From positions 434,001 through 498,000 of the forward strand of contig JAQGEQ010000179.1 of the NCBI GenBank assembly GCA_034620365.1: 64,000 nucleotides of DNA, given 5' to 3'. Below are positions 53,338 to 61,880 of the stretch, in pieces. Under the pieces are notes generated by a model. That model was not told the origin of the DNA and did no database searches. It worked only from the letters and a program-made list of their open reading frames with translations. Position 1 is the stretch's first letter. The number at the start of each line of letters is the position of its first letter. The DNA comes from Pegea sp. RAD2-039. Lineage: Eukaryota > Chordata > Thaliacea > Salpida > Salpidae. Both the position numbers and the translations under genes were made by a program.

Positions 53338-53420
53338 TCGCGTTATGACATCGTCACAACGATCACGTTATGACGTCATCACAACAATCACGTTATGACG
53401 TCATCACAACAATCGTGTTA
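53338..53420. repeat. 25-bp tandem repeat with TGACGTCA sites
   Basis: Three units of 25 bp (53338-53362, 53363-53387, 53388-53412) plus an 8-base partial unit. Units two and three are identical, each TCACGTTATGACGTCATCAC followed by AACAA; unit one has four changes. Each of the two identical units carries the palindrome TGACGTCA (53371-53378 and 53396-53403), the full CRE/ATF site, spaced exactly 25 bp apart. Confidence 0.9.
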
Positions 53421-53429
53421 AGTTCAATC

Positions 53430-53571
53430 GACGGGAAAGCGCTAAGACAATGTCTTAGGCGAATGAAGCGCTCTGATTGGCTGATACAGCGACAAGGTGG
53501 AGGTGTTGAAAGATGATTGAAAATCAAAGATGAAGATAGTGTTGCTAGGTAACCACAACACACGAAGCATC
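53430..53571 (+). promoter_or_regulatory. Promoter-like island: CRE repeat, palindrome, CCAAT box
   Basis: Downstream of the CRE repeats come CGGGAAAGCGC (E2F-like, near 53432), the 17-bp palindrome CTAAGACAATGTCTTAG (53442-53458) and CTGATTGGCTGA with an inverted CCAAT box (ATTGG 53476-53480). An ATG follows at 53572, about 90 bp further on. The order and the sharp rise in CpG and G+C are those of an animal promoter. Another TGACGTCA lies at 53604-53611, a further one at 53691-53698 and one at 53974-53981. Direction (plus) is inferred from the ATG and donor described next. Confidence 0.45.
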
Positions 53572-53634
53572 ATGGCTCATGATCAAAGTTTCAATTTAAT
53601 TTATGACGTCACAGCTGTACACGACGGAACGCTA
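53572..53634 (+). CDS. Candidate first coding exon of an unknown plus-strand gene
   Basis: The ATG at 53572 opens 21 codons (MAHDQSFNLIYDVTAVHDGT then L) ending exactly at a consensus donor, CTA|GTAAGT, at 53635. If unspliced, the frame stops 13 codons further on (TAA, about 53674). No second exon can be assigned with confidence. An acceptor-like AG at 55869-55870 starts a frame in the matching phase, but that is speculative. The product is not recognised. Confidence 0.3.
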
Positions 53635-54069
53635 GTAAGTCTAATTAAACTGGCGTCGCCTGTGCTCGAGCGCTAACGAATTCGAATTGCTGACGTCACT
53701 AATATTGTGGCGCGTTGGGGTCTTTGACGACAGAGATGGTGACGAGAGCGGACATAGTACATATCCCGGACAGTAAATCGGATCTATTGCTTGATATATT
53801 TGACCACCCACAAAACACAGTCGCGATTTTCTTATTTCGATCACTTTTAGTTTTATTTTTGTGCTAATTTTTTTGGGACTATTTAAAAAAAAATTAAAAG
53901 CTTTGAAAAAATTTTCTTTAAAAAAATTAGTTAACTGCTTCGAGACGTCCTGCTTTTGGCAGCGCTTCTGTGATGACGTCATCAATTGTAAATGCGTGTG
54001 TTCTCCAATGTAAAGGCCGTGCGGGAATGATGTAAGGTGAAAGCAACATGTACTATCAACCGCATTCAA

Positions 54070-55690
54070 ATCAAGCTACTTGCCAAATATATCATGATTA
54101 TTTTGGTTAAGTATTTGAAATGGTGCTTTAACTGTTTAGTTTTTGATAAAACCTGTGAAGTAGCATAAGTTGATAACTAGCAACTCTTAATGTTGGCAAA
54201 AAGTAGTAAACAAACTATACAAAAATAGGTTAAAAGTAATTCTGTTTAATCTTTATGTAGTTTATTATTTATACCAAATTTTGACAAATTCTTTTATATG
54301 AAATAATGAAAACTTTTTAACTAATTCTTTTTTGACAAAATTCATAGAATAACGAGAAAATATAAAGAATTTTGTAAAGAAACGCTTTGTTTTTTGTATT
54401 AGGTCGCAAATTTAACTTTTTTCTTTGTTAAGATCCTACTTTAAACTTTAAATATCAAATGTATGTCTAGTGTCTGATCCTCATTTAAACAAGTTTAAGC
54501 CTTGAATTTATTTCTCTTGGTAAGGATTGAAAAGTTTTGTTATTTGATAAAACGAACAATGTTGACACTACATAATTGCTGTAAAAACTACTCAATAAAT
54601 TACTTTATTATTATAGATGATTGTATTTACTTTGAAAAACTAATTTTTGTTTGTTTTAATTATTTTAACTGAGTTATTTTCTATAGTTTTTAATGTAGAA
54701 GTATATATTTTAATCAAAAATATTCAAATTGAATTAAATTATTAAGTGAAAGAGTAACTGAGATAAAAAAATGTAGAGTTTAAAAACGTATTACATCTTT
54801 AACTTAAAAGTTTAAATTTTATACATTCCTTTTATTACAAGCCGAGTTTTCTAACAAAAAGTAAAGTCAAAATATCTTCAAATTCGATCTAATATTGACT
54901 CAAAATATTTTAGCACACAAGAAATTGTGAATTTAATTGACATTCAAACTCTAATCTACAAGCTTTAAATATTATCTCTTAAGCAAAAAAGATTAACTTT
55001 TTTTATTCAACTTTTATACTTAAATAACTAAATAAAGAATTAATATTTTCTTTTGTTAAATCTAACGAGAAAATAAATTGAATATAATATGTTCACGTTT
55101 CTTATTTTCTAAATCTTGTGGCTTAAATGTGGTTTCTATCATACAGTTTTTGCTTCAAAACAGATGAAAACTTTTTTCTTCATTAAAAGTAATTTTTTTA
55201 TAAGTAGTATAGAATAAATAATTTTATAAACTTTTCAAACATCGTTTTTACTTAGTTATTGATTTATTCACCAGTATCAATATTGAAGTTTACCCAAAAA
55301 TAGCTCAGCTAATTTTATCAGTGGTATAAACGGAATGAAGTAGGTTAGTTAATGAACTTAATTTAAATTCAATTTATAAATTGAAATGATTGATCTTTGG
55401 AAGTGTATAATAGTTTTAAAAGAGTATTTAACATCTGAAGATATTTCAACATCTTCCACTTGTGTTGGATATGAACCACAAAATCAGAATACAAAAATGT
55501 AAACCATCTTAGTTATTAGACACGTGTATCAAGGCGCTGTCGCCTGCGAAATTCAATATAAATAAAATGTTCATCTTACATGAATGTTAAGCACTCTTGA
55601 ACTTGAATCAAGCTTTATATATACCTACAAAATTATACAAAAAGTTTGTGGATGTTCAGCAAGTTTGAAAGATTTTCTTATGGAAGAAGA
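54070..55690. other. A+T-rich stretch between two islands
   Basis: No supported gene. The composition drops back to that of the desert, which makes the islands at 53.3-54.0 and 55.7-56.2 kb stand out. Confidence 0.5.
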
Positions 55691-55767
55691 TTTATAAATT
55701 TCATCTTCAGACTTTTGGGTGGTCTTCTCTGCCTTGCATCGCCTACTTTTCATCAACTGATGACATC

Positions 55768-56047
55768 ATGCAGCTCTTGTTTATTCTCGTTATCGTTTTA
55801 GTTTACAAACGCGGAATTGACGCTCTAGTCTACTCCCAACCCTTCATCGATTTTAAATTGACGAAAACAGCATTGGGGACCACACAAACCGCCCTACAGT
55901 CTTGAAACTTGTAAAAATGGAATCCTGGACGAATCCAAACCAGCGTGTGAATCGAGTGTTAGTGACGTCATCGAAAATGTGTTTTGGGCAGGCGAATACA
56001 TTGATACTGGCGACGCTTCGTCTACAGCCGATCTGTGCAGCTGCTAG
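55768..56047 (+). CDS. Candidate short secreted-type frame and overlapping frame in a G+C-rich island
   Basis: The ATG at 55768 opens 45 codons starting MQLLFILVIVLVYKRGID, a hydrophobic core like a signal peptide, and stops at 55903-55905. A second frame (55862-56047), one base over, reads QHWGPHKPPYSLETCKNG and later SDVIENVFWAGEYIDTGDAS, ending LCSC-stop. A GT...AG stretch at 55828-55870 (43 bases) would join the two in phase. However, the third frame is open here as well (from ATG 55917, MESWTNPNQRV...), so open frames partly reflect composition. A TGACGTCA lies inside (55963-55970). This could be a small peptide precursor, exon debris or regulatory DNA. Confidence 0.3.
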
Positions 56048-56230
56048 CTGGCACTAGCTCAGTTCTACTTCGTTATGAGCGGCTACTTACACTGTCCCTT
56101 TTTATCTACTTCTATGCAAATCTTTCACGTATTATTGAAGCAGTCAGATCTTGTCACCACTTCTCGATTAATGCTCTAATACCTTGTGTTCAGTGCCAAC
56201 CACTTTACATTGCAACTACTTGTTGTTGAA

Positions 56231-57890
56231 TACTGAATTTAAACCACGTGACTTATTTCATTTGTTTGGTTTGGACAATTCTTAGTAGCTTTCACTACTT
56301 GAATTTTGAAAGATAACTTTGGTTTTTTTCTGCGTGTTATGAAAAGGATTATGGTTTGTTGGTTGAGGCTGCCTGTTGAGGTTGCAGATGTGAAGTTACT
56401 TGTAATTGCTGCTAGAAATAGGTGTGATGGAATAATAATTCCAATAAACATTAACGAAGTTGTTTGCCAGCAATAGATTTAAAAATATGATGAGAAACTG
56501 AAGCAATATCAACGAGTTAGAAGTTAAATTGACACCAGCTAATGATACTATAAAATCTAATTACATTTCTCAACTTCATTAATCTAAACTACTGGCTTGT
56601 TCATCTGGTTTACGAGCAACAGGAAATGTTTTAAGTTCTATATGTTTTAGTTTCAGTACTTTCAAACTAATTGACAAATAGGTTGAAATAACAACTGAAT
56701 CTAAACCAGTAACTTCACTTTCACTGAGCATGATAGTATCTAGGTGGTAACTGCTTTCCACTACTTAATTTTTGGATCAAATTAAACCGGCGCCTATTTA
56801 ATTAAAGATGTCTACTGTAATATGTGACGTCAAATATTTCTCGTTGTTTGCACGTCATTAAAATTTTCTACAAATTGCTAGCAAAATCACGCTGAGAAAT
56901 ATACAAAAAACATTTTACAAAATCCTTTAGCCATAATATGAATTAATAGCAAGTAGTGTATTAATTTTCGCTGTAACTTTTGAAACAAAAATCTAAAACT
57001 TTTAAAATTGATTGACTCCTGTTTTAAAGTTGTAGATTTCAACAGGCTCACTATTTTAAAACCAAAAGATTTATTAGTTTCGAAGTGCAAATCTGTAAAG
57101 TCGAAGTAATTAACGCTAACTATCCTACTTCAAAACCAAGTTGTCTCCATCTCCTACTAATACTGTGATCAAGTTTAATTAAGTAAGGTTGTAATGAATA
57201 CAAACGGTATTGCTTTCATTCTTAAATATGTACCACATAGTCTATTAGTATTAATCTGAGCTTTTTTATAATTTATTTCTTTCTTAGCTTTCATTAAAAC
57301 AAATTGAATTCGAAAAAGTAAAACAAACTTAAAAAACCTTCAATGTGCTCAACATTTTCTGAAAATGAACTGGTTTTGGCAGCATTTTTTTGGAAAATTC
57401 TTATGTAGCAATGTAAACTAGATGAAATTGTTAAAACTACCAATAAGAAGTCAATTAACAATCGATAAACAATTCTACAAAAATAGTTTTACAAAAAGTA
57501 TCTCACAAAAAGTTAAGACCCTTCTCACTTCTAAGTCTTAAGCTAAGTGAGCAGATTTTTCCTTTAAAAAGACTTACAAATGGCTTACAGATAAAAAGAA
57601 GAAGATTTAATCTCAAGAGAATTGTATTTGTGACTAGATAATCATTTTTATTACTGTTATAATTTTCTTACATGTGTAAATCGACACCGTTAAAGACCAC
57701 CAGCGAATTTACCGCCTGTTTCATTTCAAGATTTTTTTGATACTTTGCTTTCAACAACGTTCGTAAAAACTCCATCAACTCCAATATAAAGTTGTATTTT
57801 ATGAAAGAAATTGAAAAATTCTAACGCTCAACGTCCAAATTTTAATAATGTAACTTCAACAGTAGTTGTTTTACATTTTTTCAATCATAC
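56231..57890. other. Intergenic stretch downstream of Pitx
   Basis: No supported gene. Minus frames at 56239-56451 and 56579-56761 read fairly protein-like (for example LKLKHIELKTFPVARKPDEQ) but start without ATG and have no splice context. One TGACGTCA lies at 56825-56832. Confidence 0.4.
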
Positions 57891-57897
57891 CAATTGG

Positions 57898-57903
57898 TTT
57901 ATT
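57898..57903 (-). terminator. Likely Pitx poly(A) signal
   Basis: This is the first AATAAA on the minus strand after the Pitx stop codon at 58508-58510; no other occurs in the roughly 600 bases between. It would give a 3'UTR of about 0.6 kb. ATTAAA variants occur nearer (for example at 58155-58160), so the end could be earlier. Confidence 0.35.
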
Positions 57904-58507
57904 TTCGTCTTCTAACTACTGTCTATAAACTAGTTACAGTTCAAACAACAACATTAAACAGTATTTTGCTTGTGAGCTAATTTTAATAGTTTTGTCATTG
58001 CTTTCCCATACGCGAATATATATCTGTTGTGTGACCTGTCATTCAGTATCTTTATAGTTTCTATGATGATTAAAAATAAAACAAATAAAAAGAATGAAAA
58101 ATAAACGAAGTTATGATAAAGAAAACTTTGCTTTTTGCTGATGAAGTCATCGTTTTAATGTACCTGGTAAGATGGGTCAATAGTAAGGAAATGAAATGGG
58201 CAAGAGACAATAGGGGACTCGTAGAAAAGGGTATTGGTGTGTAAATCTGAGGACACAGTTAATTTTAGGAGCTTAGGATTTTATGAAATATGGAAGTGAA
58301 AATGAAGAAAATAGAAAACTTTGATGATGACGTGCAACAATAAAATGGATAGATATTCGGTATATAATTCATAAATTGTCATTTCAAGTAGAACTTTCAA
58401 CTTGTGCCGTTGCAAAAGCAATCTTTACATCAAACAAAGAAGACAAACGACTGCAATAAAACTCGAGGTCAGTGTCTAAGTGGGCAACGTCCCACAAATT
58501 TACTTAA

Positions 58508-60935
58508 TCATGGCCCAAACTGGCATGAAGAATAGGACTTTGCGTCACGGATTGCAGGGTATCCGATATAAGGTGAAGGATGGAGTTTCTTTTGTCGTAG
58601 TGCGCTTAAAGATCCATCCGAAGAAGAATTTCGATACATATGTGAAGATGCAGCTCCGGGGTTGTAGTGACAAGGTCCCGTGGCAACTGAAGCAGCTGTT
58701 GCACCTAGACCACTGAGTCCATTACCCATGCTGGACATCATTCCAGCCGCCGTATTGCCAGCGTTTGGCATTGGTCCAGCCCCTCCGAAGCTACTGAGAG
58801 CTGGTGATGCTAATGAGTTAATTGCAGCTGGGTTTAATGCCCATGGACCAGCAGTGGCATATTTTCCGGCCCAATTGTAGGAGTAACCGGCTTGGTAGAA
58901 GGCTGAGTCTTCGTATGGAGTTGGCATGAAGCCGTTAAACTGGGCGAAACTATTTCTGAGGTCCGGGATTTGGTTTCGTTCACGTTTCCGCCACTTTGCT
59001 CGACGATTCTTGAACCAAACCTGATATTGAAAAGACAATTTTAAATATTTAGCATTATGATTTTCAACTAATAATCAAAACAGCTGAAGCCGACTAATTT
59101 GTAAACAGTACAAGTATTATAACTAAATGAAAATGAAAATTTGCGCTTATATGATGGTGATGACAAGCAAGAAACTCGAGTTGGACGTCATACAAAGACA
59201 GAAACATGAAACTGACGTCACCGCTTCTTATAGCGACTATCTATTAACGCAATAAGACGAATAACGAGCCTTGAATTAAGAGATGAGCTTATAATATAGT
59301 TAATCAAAAGTAGACATCAACTAATTTATGTAAAGTCTTTTATGAACATTATATTTTGATGATTCAAAGAAATTTAAGGAGCTAATTTTCTTTTTAGTAG
59401 TATTGATTAATATAATATGATAATATTTTTAATCAAGTAAATTTTCCTTTTGTTTATCTGATGTCTGGTAGAAGAAATCACTACTCAAATAAAACAGTGG
59501 TTGATTCAATTAGATTCACTTACTCTAACACGTTGCTCAGTAAGTTGTGTGAATCTTGCAATTTCTTCTCGCATAGCCATATCAGGATACCTATAAAATA
59601 AAAATAAACAACTTCTTAAAAAAGAACTTTTTAATATTTAGGTAGATGCTATAAAATTTATTTTTAGAATTCTTAAATTCATCTAATGACAAGCAAAAAT
59701 GCAAACTATAAATATTTATTGATATTTCCTTCCTATGGATAAAGTCGGCTTATAAGACTTAAAGTTGGCACTAATTTAACTCTACTAAATCAAATTAATC
59801 CTAATAATCTCATTAAATTAGACAGAAATCAAACTTTGTCTAATATATTTCTTTGATTTTAAGTTAGTAACTTCTGATTACAAGCTATAAACTGGATAGA
59901 TACTATGTTTTCATGTGGTTGGTTATAATGTTTGTCAACTATTTAGCTGTATACTCTAAAGGAGTACAAAATATAAAAGCTTAAAGATAACACAGAACAA
60001 TTCTAACTCACAAGGTTTAAAAATCCATTTAAATAGAAAAGATGGCATAAACAACGAGAATTTGTAAAAGTTCGAAATTTCAGTTGAAAACTACCGAATT
60101 TCTTGTAAACTCGATAATTTGATTTTGTTATCTGACTAAGCTCTATGAAATAATTCTAACAAAATTTCAAATGGAAACTGTTGATAAGAAAACATGAACT
60201 AAAGAGTAAAATAATTAGCACTTTTAGACCATTTTTAAATATTTAATTTTTATTATATTTTTAATATAGTAGATAAGTAATTAATATAAAAACAAAAGTT
60301 TTGGCAACTAAACCATTTGCTATTAACATCTTTGTATGCAATCTGTACCTGATTATAACTTTGCAAACATGTAAACGTTTCAATATGATAGTCTTAATCC
60401 GCATAAGGCCTCTGGCTGCTTACTATTAGAAAAGTTAAACTTTGAATACAATAACAATAAGCTTCATTTAGAAATTTTAAAAACGGAGAATAAAGAAAAG
60501 AATTATGAAAAGAAAAAATAAACTTAGTTTCCAATTTTAAACTAAGTCTCTGCAATCAAAGTTCCTTAAATGCCATTAGAGTTTTGTTGGAGGACTTTGA
60601 CGGATTACAAAGACTTTTACACAATAATCCTTGCGGTTTAAATTAAGATTTAGATGATGATTATCTACAAACAATTTTCACCTGTTGCGTTGAAAGGTTC
60701 TTTCCAGCTCTTGAAGTTGAAACGACGTAAAATGTGTTCGTTGACGTCTTTGTCGCTGCTTCTTTTCCGCACCACTTCCGCTTACGTTTGCGGTATTTCC
60801 ACTGGTATTTCCGGTCAAACTCCCACCGTCGACCCGATCAGAGTCGCCCGACTTTGAACATGATTTATTCCGTTCACCTTCGCAACCACTTGTTACTTCA
60901 GTACCTCCACTAAGAGCTGACGTCGTTTCTTCCAT
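58508..60935 (-). CDS. Pitx-family paired-like homeobox transcription factor (three exons seen)
   Basis: Minus-strand exons 60935-60682, 59590-59524 and 59020-58508 join in phase to a 277-residue protein counted from the ATG at 60935. The homeodomain spans residues 62-121: [20 protein letters not shown], then [24 protein letters not shown], then [19 protein letters not shown]. Lys50 (WFKNRR) predicts TAATCC binding, and the RKRERN end is typical of Pitx. The C-terminal half has QFNGFM...[17 protein letters not shown], as in Pitx proteins, and ends in an OAR-type motif (residues ~242-256, [11 protein letters not shown]) and a CQFGP terminus. Splice sites are good: AG|GTGAAA at 60682/60681, ATAG|G before 59590, AGA|GTAAGTG at 59524/59523, and TATCAG|GTTTGG at 59020. 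The second intron falls between homeodomain residues 46 and 47, a usual place in paired-like genes. Changes such as ARFTQLTEQ in helix 2-3 mark it as a diverged invertebrate member. Pitx proteins act in the nucleus in anterior, pituitary-like and left-right patterning (family knowledge). Confidence 0.95.
59021..59523 (-). other. Pitx intron between homeodomain residues 46 and 47
   Basis: A 503-base intron bounded by GTAAGTG (59523-59517) and TATCAG (ending 59021). It contains TGACGTCA at 59213-59220 and a related GGACGTCAT near 59184, so it may hold regulatory sites. Confidence 0.9.
59591..60681 (-). other. Pitx intron inside homeodomain codon 24
   Basis: A 1091-base intron interrupting the Arg24 codon after its second base. 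The donor is GTGAAAAT (from 60681) and the acceptor TTTTATAG (ending 59591). A+T-rich, no nested gene seen. Confidence 0.9.
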
Positions 60936-60943
60936 GTGTTCGT

Positions 60944-61009
60944 CTATAAAGACACAACAACGATATCACATGACGTCACAAGTGCTGTTGCGCGCAAACA
61001 CACACGCGA
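60944..61009 (-). promoter_or_regulatory. CRE-bearing region next to the Pitx homeobox exon
   Basis: Just upstream of the ATG at 60935 (minus) lie TGACGTCA (60971-60978) and a CpG-rich patch (TTGCGCGCAAACACACACGCG near 60989). It could be a proximal promoter if translation starts in this exon. Alternatively TGTCTTTATAG ending at 60944 is a splice acceptor and this is intron. In frame upstream of the ATG there is a TGA, consistent with either. Confidence 0.35.
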
Positions 61010-61627
61010 GATAATTTGCTGTTTGCGGTTTTCTATTAGGTGACTTCAATTTCAAACAAGCCCCGCCACTAGGATTAAATCTTGATGTCCTTTAATCCGG
61101 ATACCAAAAACTAAAAAGAAAATCGAAGGATGCAAAAGGGAAAGGTCTTTCTGTGACACCCGAAACTTGTGCACTTGAATTTTAGGCTGTAAGTAATGAA
61201 GGGTAAGCAAGCGAGCGTTTTGTCATTGAAATAAAGTTAATTTGGTTTTATTATTACTATTTCTAAAATAAAATTTCACATTTTCTTTTTGAAATTTAGT
61301 AGCTCAAAATTTTAAAGAATTTTTGATTCAGAAAATTTGCTCATATAGATTTTCGATTAATTTAATCTTCTTATGACTGATTCACACAAACATCAGTAAA
61401 GTCTGGTTTAAAAATTTTCGAAGACTCTTAATGATTTAATAAAAAAAAATTTAAATTCGAATCTGACTTCTGATTTAATTGACATCATACAAACAAAGCT
61501 TCTTCTAATCTTAGCCTATCCTTCTCATCAAAAAGTTCAATCAATTACCTCACAAATAAATAAAACTGCTCATAAAAATCTGCAAGAAAAAGTTTAAGTA
61601 TTCATTTTACAATCAAGCGCTATTCAC

Positions 61628-61869
61628 CTTCACCAGAATATTGTTGATAAAACTTGTCGAGATAAGTACTTCTCACAACTGAGTGGCCAACTAATTCCAA
61701 AAGTTTGATATTTTTACTTAAATATCCTAACAACTTGATGGTTGTGACCTGAGGCTGTTTAACTAGGACACCTGATTCTGTCTGCTGCTTTGTCGATGCG
61801 CTATCAGAGTTATGCTGATCACTAGAAGCTTGAACATCTATTCTAGTAAAACTTCTAACAAAGACCTTT
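61628..61869 (-). CDS. Candidate 5' exon of Pitx
   Basis: On the minus strand an open frame runs from an acceptor-like GTGTGCTTGGCAG (ending 61870) through STYLDKFYQQYSGE to a donor (GGTGAAG|GTGAAT, intron from 61627). The last base, G, joins the AC that starts at 60943 behind the acceptor TTTATAG to make an Asp codon, giving [14 protein letters not shown] with the frame kept. The stretch is less A+T-rich than its flanks and Ser/Gln-rich (RIDVQASSDQHNSDSASTKQ). It has no Met, so a further 5' exon would be needed, or translation starts at 60935 and this is not coding. No known Pitx N-terminal motif is evident, so this is a model to be tested. Confidence 0.4.
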
Positions 61870-61880
61870 CTGCCAAGCAC

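Noticed and set aside
53641..54069. Minus-strand 142-codon open frame
   Set aside because: It begins at TTG rather than ATG, passes through a Phe/Asn/Lys-rich low-complexity run and the CRE sites, and shows no domain. Its length can be explained by the local rise in G+C. It remains a weak exon candidate only.
55862..55920. GnRH-like peptide because of a QHW sequence after a basic pair
   Set aside because: Only three residues agree; the Ser, the C-terminal Pro-Gly and the amidation and cleavage signal expected of tunicate GnRH are missing.
58480..58880. Two plus-strand open frames (58480-58716 and 58680-58880)
   Set aside because: They are antisense shadows of the Pitx last exon, whose reading frame has conserved Pitx sequence and splice sites.
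60654..60857. Plus-strand 67-codon frame
   Set aside because: Antisense to the Pitx homeobox exon.
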